This document shows positions 1-10,780 of a stretch of DNA of 64,000 bases, piece after piece; position 1 is the stretch's first letter, and each line of letters starts with the position of its first letter. The DNA comes from Amanita rubescens. Lineage: Eukaryota > Basidiomycota > Agaricomycetes > Agaricales > Amanitaceae. The position numbers and the translations under genes were made by a program. The stretch covers positions 1-64,000 of the forward strand of contig WION01000287.1 of assembly GCA_015039365.1 (NCBI GenBank), read 5' to 3'. The notes beneath the pieces are model-generated. The model had not been told where the DNA came from. It worked only from the letters and a program-made list of their open reading frames with translations, and made no database searches.

Positions 1-831
1 GTGCTTTACCAGAGACGTTGACGTAATGGGCGATCGGGGGAAGACGCTGGTGCTGCGGACTGACTAGTACTGACTTCCTGAGCGATGTGGAAACACATAA
101 AATTTATGAGGCAAAGTTCAAGCGGGCCGCCGCTGCCGCTTGTTTATTGCGTCGGAGTTCAACTTCATCCTTTTCCATTATTCTTTCACCGTATGGCCGC
201 TCTGCAAAAGTTCAACGCCAGACTCATCTCTGCCATATCGAGCACGGAGAATTCAAAGAGTTACTTGCCGCCTAGCTTGTGATTCGACCTAAAGATGGGA
301 AGAGGAAAACGCCAAACCGAGACGCGCAAGAATCCCGAGGACTCTGATGGAATTGATCTACTGGCACCTGCTACACTGAAACAAGAACCATCGATGGTAT
401 GTTCATTACCCTTTATGAACGACAGATGGTGACCCATTATATTTCAGCACTCTCTCAATAGTGACATACACGAGGGAAAAGTTTTTAGCTCGCCACTCAC
501 CGGTCATAACTAGTAACTAGTCGTTAATCAAGTGATTTCAAAAATGGCTCTCCCGTTCCGACCTTAAATTAATATTGATCGTGTCAAGGCTTTACGTCGG
601 AACAGTCGAGATCGTCTGCCTACCATCTGGTCGTGCTGCCTTTCCCTTTGCCAGCAGTCTTGTATCAACTTATGGTGCTCAACAGTGAAACTTCCAGTTG
701 AGGCGGACGGCCCCCCGACATACCAACTTGCATGATTTGTATTTCCTTCACACTAGCAGAAGACCTCATCATAAATCTGCGCATTCCATGTGCAGTCTAG
801 TTAGGGCTCCAAAACATATTAGCCAAATGGC
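1..831. other. No supported gene; possible short exon near 294-400
   Basis: I find no recognisable coding gene here. A short open stretch from the ATG at 294 runs into a GTATGT donor-like site near 398 and could be a first exon, but nothing downstream joins it convincingly. The short ORFs at 85-282 and 698-910 have no recognisable domain. Confidence 0.3.
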
Positions 832-1670
832 CAGTGATTCAGGTCACACCGTGACCCGTCGTTTTTTCCTACTTGCAATCCCGACTCGGGACAAAAACCA
901 TTTTGATTAGCACGCATATTATTGATAACATGTCAGCGGACCGTCAAACACTGTTGTAACGTGAAGAGGTAGGTGGTCTATCTCCCTATAGCTGTACATA
1001 TATAATGCGGCCACCTAAATCCAAAAAACTCCAATCTAGGCATTGAATGTTCCAACAGGAAACAGTTGGACCGAGCACCGGAATGTGATGTGCAAGCTTC
1101 AGGTGTGTAGCTATGAATGATGACGGACGAGGAAGACTGAGACACATATCACCTCGGATACAATTTGGGGTTTCGCTACCAAATTGCTGTATCGTAGAAA
1201 TGTGAACCTTTTCTCGGCACCCCCGTCGCTCTTTCCCAGTATGGAAGCCATTTTACATCGCGTTGAGGTCCAATCAAACACTGCTATTGATCAGATGACG
1301 AAATCTATACACAACCTGTCAGAAGTGACTTGGACGCCGATGAACATGACCTCGATGACTTGACTGGACGGGATCTACGAAGTACCAAAGTTGGAATCAA
1401 TCTTACCGACCTCGGGATTCTAGGGCTTGTATTCAATGAGTTCGACGCTCCCAAATAGGTTTGGAATATCTCGATTTCCTAGGCAATGCCGTTATTCGCC
1501 GCTACGCATGGGATCTGTCTGGGAATCAATTATTTCTTTCCTTCCTCGACTCTTCACTGCGGTGAAATCACGACTGTAAGCTGCTATAATATGGTGTATT
1601 GAAAATTCGAATGCTGTGGCATGGCCAGGTTATAAAGCTTGCAAACTGGCAGCCGGAATGTCCAGATCAC
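832..1670 (+). repeat. Upstream duplication block, copy A
   Basis: This stretch repeats at 2452-3300 with high identity by eye. Shared landmarks are a GATTCAGGTCACACCGTGAC box at the left edge, the GGACCGAGCACCGGAATGTG run, a GTTGAGGTCCAATCAAACAC run and GGCCAGGTTATAAAGCT just before the downstream gene. Similarity stops almost at the start codon of the dsRBD gene that follows. The block contains short reading frames similar in both copies (MEAILHRVEVQS here, MGTILRRVEVQS in copy B) that end at the same point. It may be promoter plus an upstream reading frame, or a decayed gene. Confidence 0.75.
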
Positions 1671-1680
1671 CAAGAGCAAT

Positions 1681-2041
1681 ATGAGCGAACAGCAACAAGC
1701 GAAGAAGCCCGGTAAGTATCCTATATCCTATAAGATAGCCAGGATCGGTTAAGGATTTATATCCCTTACCGTAGACTATCGCATGTGGCTTAATAACTAC
1801 GCCGGAAGGCATAAATTAGGAACAGTTGAATACGTCGATGAAGAGATCAAGGAAGGTAGTCAACGCATCTGGAAGTCAACTGTTCAGAGTACGTCTTCCA
1901 TTCTGTAAGATGATCATTTTAGTAATGTTGTTTGTTTTAGTAAACGGCACAGATGTGGGCTCCGGTGAGAGCTCTAAGAAAGCAGAGGCCAAAGAGATGG
2001 CTGCCAAGAAGGCCTTGGTTAATCTAGGAGTGTACTTGTAG
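1681..2041 (+). CDS. Small single-domain dsRNA-binding protein, copy A
   Basis: Three exons (1681-1711, 1775-1888, 1941-2041) give a protein of about 81 residues. It is almost entirely one double-stranded RNA-binding domain: helix 1 (YRMWLNNYAGRHKLG), the beta sheet with WKSTVQINGTDVGSGES, and the conserved C-terminal helix SSKKAEAKEMAAKKALVNLG, whose lysines in KKxxAK position contact the RNA phosphate backbone in this family. Both introns are phase 1 with GTAAGT-like donors (GTAAGT, GTACGT). No helicase, RNase III or deaminase domain is attached. A free dsRBD could act as a small RNA-silencing cofactor or decoy, which is inference. A paralogue with the same intron positions lies at 3323-3651. 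Confidence 0.85.
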
Positions 2042-2451
2042 CGATGTGGTCATATCGGCGTTTTCTTGTGTCTCATTACTGCCTCAGTATACGCGCATAT
2101 ATCTTGAATGAATACGTATACTTCTTGGAAAATTCTAACTGTGACCATATTAAACGACACGATTCAGCCTCATTCTAATTATCGTCTGAAGACTGGAGAA
2201 TGCCTTCAGCGACAAGAGTCATGCATAGATAAAGTTTGGGCGTATCAGTCGGAGTGCCAGCTTATAAGCAACCTTTTTGAGATTCCTTAAGAACGAGCCT
2301 GAGTTTATTGCAAGCTTTATAACTTGGAGTAAGTTCGGCCCGAGCTTGACAGGCATTTCCCGATGCGTGACGCCCGAGTTTTTCAAAGCTTACATATTCA
2401 GTTGGCGGGGACTCTAGATGACGTTGGCCACGAACCACACTGTGGTGCGAT
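2042..2451. other. Spacer between the two dsRBD units
   Basis: This is the 3' flank of copy A. The short ORF at 2108-2290 has no recognisable domain. I see no further gene. Confidence 0.4.
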
Positions 2452-3300
2452 GATTCAGGTCACACCGTGACGCATCCTTGCCAAGCCCGATTCGGGACAA
2501 GAAAGTCCATTACGCTATTGACGACATATCAGCGGGCCGTCAAGCATTGTAACCTGAAGAGGCAGGTGGCTCTATCTCCCTATGACTTTGCGGCCACCCA
2601 CTGATTTCAAGATCCGAAAAATAGGCATTGAATGGTCCAACAGGAAATAGTTGGACCGAGCACCGGAATGTGATGCGCAAGCTTCAGGTGTGTAGCTATG
2701 AATTATGACTGACAGAGAAGGCTGATTAGTACGTATAACCTCGGATACAATTTGGGGTTTCCCCGCCAAATTGCTGTATCCGATGTCATAAGAAATGTGA
2801 ACCTTTTTTGCAGCATCGGGCCCGTCGCTCTTCCCATAATGGGAACTATTTTACGTCGCGTTGAGGTCCAATCAAACACTGCTATCGAGAGGATGACGAG
2901 ATATATATACAATCTATCAGAGGTGACTTGGACGCCGATGATCATCACCTCGGTGACTTGACTGGACGGGATCGACAAAGTACCAAAGTTGGAAACAATC
3001 TTACCGATCTTGGAATTATAGGGCTTGTATTGTTGTCCGATGCTCCAAAATAGGTTTGGAACATCTCGATTTCCTTGGCGGTGCTGTTATTCACCGCTAT
3101 AGCATGGTATATCGGGGGATCAATTATTTCTTTCCTGTATTGGATACGGGAGGTGAAATTCATTCTTCCTCGATCGTTCACTGCAGCGAAATCACGACTG
3201 TAAGCTGCTATAATATGGTGTATCGAAAATTCGAATGCTGTAGCATGGCCAGGTTATAAAGCTCGCAAATTGGTAGCCGGAATGTTCAGAACACCAAGAG
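2452..3300 (+). repeat. Upstream duplication block, copy B
   Basis: Direct repeat of 832-1670, with the same landmark runs in the same order. The match ends at the AACACCAAGAG run about 30 bases before the ATG of the second dsRBD gene. Copy B has an extra AACATCAAGAG duplicate there. A tandem duplication of a roughly 1.6 kb unit explains the layout. Confidence 0.75.
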
Positions 3301-3322
3301 AAACCCCAGAACATCAAGAGAA

Positions 3323-3651
3323 ATGAGCTCAACGTCGAACAGTAAGGCATCCCAACTCGTCTTCACAGACGACGAGCTAAACCATCGTTTACACAGCGTA
3401 CCGTCGCATGCTTCACGACTGGACCCGTAAGATGCACATGAAAACACCAGAATATGAGGACAAGTGGAACGGAAAGGAGTGGACGTCCACTGTCAAAAGT
3501 AAGTACACCAGCGTAAATTAACTGCCTGCAGTGAATTGACCATGCACCAGTCGATGGCACTTCTGAAGGCGAAGGAACGGGCAATGATAAGAAGGCTGCT
3601 CAGGAGAATGCCGCCAAAGCCGCGTTGCGAAGGCGTGGACTCGTCCAGTAG
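3323..3651 (+). CDS. Small single-domain dsRNA-binding protein, copy B
   Basis: Three exons (3323-3341, 3397-3498, 3551-3651) give a protein of about 73 residues with one dsRBD. Helix 1 is YRRMLHDWTRKMHMKTPEYE, the sheet contains WTSTVKIDGTSEGEGTG and the C-terminal helix is KKAAQENAAKAALRRRG. Both introns sit at the same places and in the same phase as in the copy at 1681-2041, so the genes are paralogues. The protein sequences have diverged strongly, while the DNA upstream of the start codons is still nearly identical. The function is unknown beyond likely dsRNA binding. Confidence 0.85.
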
Positions 3652-3866
3652 AGAATATGGCACCACCTTCGGTGTAATCCTCCGCTCCCCTAGCGACCTA
3701 TAGCTTTAGTTTATGCACGAGATGTTATTTGAATATATTGATCTTATATCTGTTTATCATTGCTACTGAAGAGAACGTGAAACACATTTATTAATTATAA
3801 AATACAAACGGAACGAGCGGCGTACATCTAAACAAATATAGAGTATGCAAAAAACGTTCATGACAC
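3652..3866. other. Intergenic, no gene seen
   Basis: AT-rich 3' flank between the second dsRBD gene and the minus-strand relic. Nothing recognisable. Confidence 0.4.
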
Positions 3867-4079
3867 TAAATCATATGCAGGCGGCGGTTCATCGGATAAC
3901 CCTAGTGCCCAATCTGATGAGAGCTGCAATTGCAAGTGCTCAGTCTCGGAGTTGGGAGCTTGAAGTCTTTCTAAGCTTTGTCCAAGTTCATTGAACAAAC
4001 GATCAAGCTTTCCGCTCCGAGTAACACGTGTCCAACTGGACTGCATTCGTTTGCGTAATTCATGACGATCGACATTGCT
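3867..4079 (-). pseudogene. C-terminal exon relic ending in a PPPAY tail
   Basis: An open exon follows a pyrimidine-rich TTTTTTTAG acceptor at about 4080 and encodes a charged, heptad-like stretch ending SSDWALGLSDEPPPAYDLVS and a stop. No upstream exons are visible: the P450 stop codon lies only about 110 bases upstream. Almost the same tail is encoded at 12243-12303 on the other strand. PPxY-like tails can bind WW domains, but here this is only a resemblance. It is probably a dispersed gene fragment; a short separate gene cannot be excluded. Confidence 0.5.
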
Positions 4080-4190
4080 AAAAAAACAGTAGTCATTGAG
4101 TGCATAACATCTAATCTATGTAATAAACATTGGTCGTCAAAATAATGTAAATAGGTTTGACCAATAGACGAGTAAATGCGAGATTCAAAG

Positions 4191-6061
4191 TCAATCACGT
4201 CGCTTAATGCCAAGTCGGCAAGCGACCAGCTTCCTTAAAAATCCCTCCCATATTTCGACCTAAGCGTGACAGGTTAGGCACAAACTCCTCGATTTCTGGG
4301 GAACACTAACCTGTTCATCAGGTCGCTCAAGAACAAAGCTATACCGGCGGAAAAGCGAAGCAGCGACAATGCGCATCTCCATCATGGCTAGATTGCGACC
4401 CACACAAGCCCTAAATCAAACGGTCAGGAAAAATGGACGCAGCTTAGCGAACAAGAGCCCTGCTCACCTTGGACCGACAGAAAAGGTGTTGAGCGTCTTC
4501 TGCATAGCACTCTGGTCACGCTCGAACCACCGTTCGGGTCGGAAAACTTCGACATCTTCGCCCCAGACATTGACATCACGATGGATAGTGTAGCTGGGCA
4601 CGCTAAGAATGGTACCTTCGGCGAAGTGTTGACCTGACACTGTCAAGCCGCCCTTTGGAGCAACGCGGGGAAGGCCAATGCCAGAGGTGGTGTGGACACG
4701 TAGAGCTTCGTTGACGCAAGCGTCTAGATAAGGAAGGAGTTTGACCTGATCAGCGGGTGCGACAACATCATCTTCCGCTCCAAGGTGGTCGTCCAATTCC
4801 TTTTGAAGTTTCGCCTGGACGCGGGGATTGCTGGCAATGTGATAGATAATAGCGGTAATTGAGCTAGGAAAGCGTAAGTATAGGTGCAGCATATTACTGT
4901 TTGAAGTTACTTTGCACTGCTATCCGAGCCGGCAATTAGGAAAGTTTGAGCTTCAGCTGTGAGTTCTTCCGCGCCCAAAGGCTTGCCTTCGTCGTCGCGA
5001 CCGTTCTGCAGTTTGCTGAGCAAATCGTTACGATCGGTGGGGTTTGCCAATCGTTTCGCAACAGCCATGATAGATATGCCAGCCAAGTACCGAACACAGT
5101 CGGTTCCAAATCGGTATCCAGGAAGTTTGCTCACGATCGGCCTCCAAGAGGCAGGCAGCACACCTATACACATCGAAAAGTCACCACGGCCATTCAGGAT
5201 CTCAACAGCGGGAATGCCGATGACGTCCGAATTTATTTCCTGTTTGCCGTAGGAATTCATAAGGGCTTGTTGGCTGCCATGGTGTTTTGGGGCCATGGCG
5301 ACATCTTTACCGGATTCTAACATTCCAAATGGAGCTCCGAATGACAGGTCCCCGATGATGTCAAACGCCAGATAGTTCACCCCTACGACGGCTCTTGTAT
5401 CAGTTATGTGAACCATGTGTCATGAAACCAGAGCTTACACGGCAAGACATTCAGATAGAGTCGTCCGTCTCTACCTTCCCATCCACCTTCTCCATCGTTT
5501 CCGGACATGCCTTTGAGAGCGAGGTCGTGGAATTGATCCCATCGCTTGATGAGTTGAAGAACATGACGCTTGAGGTGGGGCTCAAACTCAAGAACATTCT
5601 TTTGGGAGAAAATGTGCGAAATAATCTTGCGTTTACGTGTATGCTCGGGGCGATCACGGGTGTTGAATACGCCGCGTCTTATAGAGACGAAAGCATCATA
5701 AAAGTCGGATTTCAAAGCACCGTTTCCGTGACCGTAGATGGAGTTCAGGGCCTCTGGGTCGGCGACGGAGATGTGGTTGGGAGCAATGCGAACGATGGGG
5801 CCTGTTCCGCAACCAAGTTAGCGAGCTAGATAACATATCGAAAAGGGATACACACCATATTTTTGGTGGGCTTTGTGGACGCTGTCAGAGCGATGTCCCA
5901 TCTTGCTAACATAGCCTAACCAGAGATGCGAAAACTTCGCGAGGAAGGGGCCCGGATGGCCTTTTACACCACAAGGGATCTACGAGCCACGGAATAAAGT
6001 GGGCGAGGAGACCGATAGCGGGGATTGCGAGAGCTACAGTGTAGTAATTGATAGAAGACAT
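4191..6061 (-). CDS. Cytochrome P450 monooxygenase with a one-base frame break in exon 1
   Basis: Six exons can be read: 6061-5856, 5801-5439, 5382-4911, 4863-4468, 4410-4311 and 4259-4191. The protein starts with a hydrophobic anchor and a proline-rich GHPGP hinge. It then shows the I-helix oxygen-binding motif AGSDSS, the K-helix ExxR (EALR), PERW, and the haem-cysteine loop FSVGPRACVG, where Cys ligates haem iron. All introns are GT-AG and in phase. In exon 1 near 5974-5978 one extra base (GATCCCTTGTGG) throws the anchor out of frame with the hinge, so as written the product is truncated. It resembles the multi-member fungal P450s used in secondary metabolism and xenobiotic oxidation; the substrate cannot be told. 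Confidence 0.9.
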
Positions 6062-7366
6062 CTTGCAAGGAACTGAGGAGACATTGAGCAGCGGGATTTG
6101 CTGGTTTATGTACTGCGTTGCTGAGGCCAGTGGTCATAATGGACATTGTTGACAACGTTGATGTTACCATCGCAGCATCAGTAACCGTGACCGCAAATCT
6201 CCCAATGTGGCTGTGAATAAAACCATTTTCCGCACTTTCGCACTGTCGTTCTGACAGAATCTGACCGGAAATATGTGGTCTTCTCCCACAATCGGAAATA
6301 CTGAGGTGTGGCAACATGTTTGGCGGTGGCGCACATTACTCAGTCCACGACGGTGACAGAACGAGGCCAAGATGAAATTGTCACGCCGTCACGAAATATC
6401 ACGTCCTCATTTCCTTTCCAGGTATTCCTTTCCTTTTTGGCGGCAGCGCACATCCGAATTTCTCATCACTCATTCCAGCAAATAGAAGTTGCCTGGTGCG
6501 TAAAAGTACACCTATCTCAGCCATTTGTTTACATATATCCACGACAGAGCGCCTCATCCCAGATACTAGGTGCATATGTCGTCGTCCTCAGTACGAGCTT
6601 GTGCAGAGTGAGGTGCATGAATCTGCAACCTTAGTACGTTTCTTGCTCGTTTTAGGTGTCGGTAACTTGACAAGTATCAACCCCCCTGCAGGCGATGCTG
6701 GCGTGAGTAACCATTAGACTTTTTCAGTCCTTCTTTACAGTGCCACCCGTCACTCAGGGATAGGTACGTTGTTTTGGGCTTTGTCAGTGGTGACCTGATC
6801 ACGTCCGCTCCTCTCGTCTCCTCATGCATATGATCACTGTCCATATAAGATGACTTGATCCCCACGGGGCCACCGGTAATGGTAAGCAAATTTCGTTACC
6901 GATAAAGATCTGCACCTCGGTTTTCTATTTCCTATCTGTCCCTTGTCACCCTGTAACTTGCTTAATAACCTCTCGCTTACGCCCCAATAGGCAACCCGAT
7001 CGGTGGATTAGCCTTTCCCAGTGCGTTTGGTCAACTCGAACAAACGCATGAGCGCCAGATAGTAGGCACCGTTTCATCACCACTATCATCGCGAACGCAA
7101 GCTTAACAAGTGCTCTGCAGAGCTTTGTATCGGAGTTCCGGCCTGTTAGTGGGACTCCCTTTCATGTATGGCGGCCTTGGAAACACCGCAAGTTCTTCCG
7201 CTGCGCAACTGAGTAGGGTAATGATCGATTACTGGGTCTCATTGCGACATCTTTGAACCCGAATGATGGTCATAGGGTTTCACGTTCGTCCACCCTCGCA
7301 GCTCGTGGTTCGCTATGGCATGACCATTGTAAATTATTTATCCTTTTTTATATTATTAAGATTACG
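6062..7366. other. Intergenic, no gene supported
   Basis: Several short ORFs (for example 6308-6634) show no domain and no conserved exon pattern. The region holds the P450 promoter and the 3' flank of the MRE11 fragment. An acidic stretch on the minus strand at about 7375-7450 may be the remains of an MRE11 C-terminal tail. Confidence 0.35.
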
Positions 7367-7520
7367 TCAATACAGCTGCACCGTTGGTTTTTGGGGCTTT
7401 ATGACTTCCTCTTCATCTTCATCGTCGACCCCCTGAATTGACTCGTCTGATTCACTTTGAATTCGAAAGTGGGAATAGGGTGAGATCTGTTCCAAGAACG
7501 CCTACCTGTGCGGTCTTTTT

Positions 7521-8213
7521 TCACAGACCTTTCGCAGGTGCTTTCCGGGTGGGTACCTTCGCAGCGGCCTTTGTGGCTGTCTTCCTTCCGATCCCAAAGC
7601 CTCGAAATGTGGAACCGTCGCTGGAATCGTCGACAACTTCGATGTCCATCATCGAGTCGTCCGACTGACAAGCAGCTTCATCATCTTTGTTCCGAACCTT
7701 TCCCTGATGGAGCGTCAGTCCAAAAGGTTCCGAATTGAATGATGTTATCACCTTATCCCCAGTCGACTTTTCCTTTGCCCTCTCTACGTAGTCTTTCTCG
7801 TGTTGCTCTTTCGCTTGCAAAAGCTGTCACAGTTATGCATCGTACATATCGGCTTGAAAGTATACTATACCATGTCATTCAAACTGTGTTCATCGACGTC
7901 ACCTTCTATTGTCTTTCCCCTGACGTCTTCCATAAGATAATCAAGCGCTTTCGTAACGTGCCTGTACAAAATTAAGCGCGTGGTAGTCCCGGGCGGTCAT
8001 TAGACTGCCTCACGTTTCAATTGCATGCGTGTCGTCTTTGTCGACGAACATTTGAATCGCGTCAGATATTCCACGCTCACCCAAGATCTGCAGTTCTTGA
8101 GTGGAAATGTATTCCTTTAAAAGGTCAATGGGTTGACGTTGAGGTTTAGCTTTCCGGTCATCGAGGGTTTCGGGTTCAGACCCTTGTGAACGCGACATAT
8201 AGACATCATTCAT
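7521..8213 (-). pseudogene. MRE11 C-terminal fragment without the nuclease domain
   Basis: Exons 8213-8014, 7961-7871, 7823-7752 and 7703-7521 join in phase. They encode the helical DNA-binding and tail part of fungal MRE11: LLKEYISTQELQILGERGIS, then DAIQMFVDKDDTHAIETHV, then an EQHEKDY segment and a basic/acidic tail (TKAAAKVPTRKAPAKG). The phosphodiesterase domain with its metal-binding His and Asp residues, normally the first 400 or so residues, is absent upstream. Another short exon beginning MAGQNDDD at about 8350 may have been captured as a new start. This is a partial duplicate of a double-strand-break repair gene; the complete gene must be elsewhere. Confidence 0.75.
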
Positions 8214-8940
8214 CTGTGAGAACTCAGGACGTCATCCCGAGGATATAGAGGACGTCACTAACGTTGAAACTTGATTGGTTCGATAACGATCTTTCGATAG
8301 CGTCGGACATAACAGTGTCATCGTCATTCTGACCTGCCATCCGTACTGTCACTTTTCGGAGCTAGAAGGAATGATGAAGACGAACTGAGAATCGAGGAAT
8401 ATGCAGGAAGGTCATCCTGCGCAAAGGCTCCCTTTTCAGACTATGACTTTGGATGAGAAACTTCATATTACCGACGCTTTTGAGTCTAATTCCATGCTTT
8501 TAGAGTGTAGGATAGATTAAAATGTTTGTTTAAGCAGGCAGGCATTGGGGCAGACTCACTCCACGAGCACTGCGTTCCCTATATTACGTATAAATGGCTT
8601 TATAAGGAATGATATAAGGAAAAGGTTCCGTTACCATGCTGACCAACCACCGCCTTATACGCTTGCTTTACGTTCTCTAATAAGCCGTAAACGTTAGGGC
8701 TGACAGGGTCTGCCATAAAATCCTGCAGCAGAGTCAGGTTTGCTGCTCGTTTCCCAGAGAGCAGGTGCCTACGTGTGGTAAATGATCACACCATACGCTA
8801 TCATGAACGAGGGCAACGGTGGCTTCTGGTTTCTATTTAGATTAGCGCTAAATTCCGATACTTGAATCGTGAGTCAAATCTTACCAGGTGCAAAAGCATC
8901 GCATTAATCAGATCAGATGGATGAAGCTGGTGTAACGTGT
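8214..8940. other. Intergenic, no gene supported
   Basis: It contains a possible start exon for the MRE11 fragment at about 8350-8280 on the minus strand. I see nothing else with domain-like sequence. Confidence 0.3.
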
Positions 8941-10033
8941 TCAACAAAGTAAAGGAACTCGGGGCTGAATGATGCGCACGGGAACGGCTTCTCGGAAGTT
9001 GTCCTCTAGTATGACTTGTCCAAGAGACAACGGGTGATTGTTGGATGTTTCGACTACCTTCCTTGGGATGGCTTGAGGCATGGGCATGTGTATGAGCTGG
9101 TTTGCGTCAAGTCTCGCATTGTGAGGTGAGTTATGACTGTCGCTCGTGCTTTGATGTAAATTGGCTTGGCTAGTACCCGACATATCGTGAGTTTGAAAAT
9201 GGGTGGTTCTCGTTGGGAAAGGCGCGGAGGAAGACTCTCCATCACGAGTTGTTACACCGATGCTGCTCTTTAGCTTATCCCATACGTCGGGTCGAAGCAT
9301 TATTTTAAAACCGCGCAGGAAGACACATTGATTTGGTTCATCATCATCGGAGAGGACTATATCCTTTGATTTCGGCCCTACTCTTGCCTCCACCTTGCCC
9401 CGGCGGCCCCATTGACACGATCCTTCATTGAAAATAACGCGCAAGTCATCGCTGGCGGTCGTGCGCCCATAGAAGACCGCAATGCCCCAGCTCTTGGACT
9501 TGATACACTCCGTAACGAAATAAAGGGATCCGTTGGAGACGTCCCTGCCTTCTTTCAATACATACTCGTACCAACTTGCGGCGTGGCGAGCTGCATGCGT
9601 CTCGAAATGAAGGGTATTCACTGCTTCATAGAGAGTGGCACCTGTGGGCAGAGCAAGAACGGCTCCTTCTGAAGCTGAACATTGAAATGTATGCCTAGAA
9701 ATGTTCTGGTAAACGGCCTTCACACAATTGGATTGGTCATACTTACGATTCTGAATCACAAACTTCGTTCACATGTTCGCTGGGAAGACATTCACCGTGA
9801 TCGAACTGATCGTTAACTCTGACAACCGCCTTGAGCAACTCGAAGCCATCAGGAAGCGCGGCCGGATGAACACCTGCGTCTGATTTGCAAGCATTGAATA
9901 GAAAGTCGAAGGCGCCATTTGGAGTTATCATGCCAACATCTCCTATACGTATTCCTTTCTTCCGGTATGCAGCCGGAAGACCTCTGTATGGCGTCGGCAT
10001 GTAGAGTGGGTAACCCGCCCCATGCGTCATCAT
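8941..10033 (-). CDS. Agaricomycete-specific uncharacterised protein (GYPLY...IGDVG...FDFLFN family)
   Basis: Two exons (10033-9747 and 9694-8941) join in frame to about 346 residues. The N-terminus has the motif GYPLY, then YR...G..IGDVG.ITPNGAFDFLFNAC, and the second exon has SEGA(V/I)L, ASWYEYV, NGSLYFVT, WGIAVF and CVFLRGFKI. I recognise this arrangement from a large family of mushroom hypothetical proteins with no known function. The C-terminal ~100 residues are Ser/Thr/His-rich and probably disordered. Open sequence RTHIYSLE continues upstream of the chosen ATG pair, so an earlier exon or start is possible. Confidence 0.7.
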
Positions 10034-10293
10034 CTCGAGAGAGTATATGTGAGTTCTGGCACGAGAAGCGCATGGATATGCTTTCTGAACGGTATGTCAA
10101 GAAACGACGAAGAGAAGGGCTATGAATAGCTTTCTCACAGGCCTATTTATAAGAATGTCGGGGTCCGCGTAATCAGCGGTTGCTTCCGGGTCGAACGCAT
10201 TGTCGAGCTAAAACACCTTATTATTCTAAAAGTAAAATCGCGAAAGGGTGCAACATACATCAGGAGATGATGTGGAAAGGTCATTATTCTTCT

Positions 10294-10722
10294 CTAGGGT
10301 TCATTATCAAATACATCAAAGCAATAGATGAGAGGGTACGAACTCAGTGATTGAAGTGTAATCGGCGGCTCTTCATTTCTAGGCCTGGCATCGTCCTGGG
10401 CGACAGGTATTTCGGGCCCGCGACTCTGCTCATCGGCCTCTGATGACACATTCAACCAGTATGTCAATAAATGTAGTATCCGATAATGGATACCGTCAAA
10501 CGGACCTTGGAAATGCCCCAAGTTGTCAACACCCGATAGGCTCGTTATGACTACAACGCCGGCGTTGATGTGGTTCTCGGAGATGTTCAACCTGGCATTG
10601 TCGCCCATATCGTACATCCCGCAGTTGTTAATGAGGAAATCCTTGGCTTTTTGCAACCAATTGCGGCGCGTTTGGATCACGCTGGAGTCTGCAGAAGGCT
10701 TCACGTCGCCGTTGTTGGGCAT
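10294..10722 (-). CDS. Unrecognised small ORF
   Basis: A 142-codon open frame contains a hydrophilic N-terminus, then INNCGMYDMGDNARLNISEN, a hydrophobic strand AGVVVITSLSGVDN and a short helical segment LLTYWLN. It lies in the same orientation as the family gene at 8941-10033 and about 260 bases upstream of its first visible exon. I do not recognise the family. It could be a free small protein or part of an unmodelled gene. Confidence 0.4.
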   Translation of the reverse strand: MPNNGDVKPSADSSVIQTRRNWLQKAKDFLINNCGMYDMGDNARLNISENHINAGVVVITSLSGVDNLGHFQGPFDGIHYRILHLLTYWLNVSSEADEQSRGPEIPVAQDDARPRNEEPPITLQSLSSYPLIYCFDVFDNEP

Positions 10723-10780
10723 GGAGAACTTGTGGATGGGTAATGATAACGAATCCCTTAGCTTGAGTGCAACGTGGTAA

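Noticed and set aside
4946..5829. Plus-strand ORFs of 97-144 codons
   Set aside because: They are antisense shadows of P450 exons.
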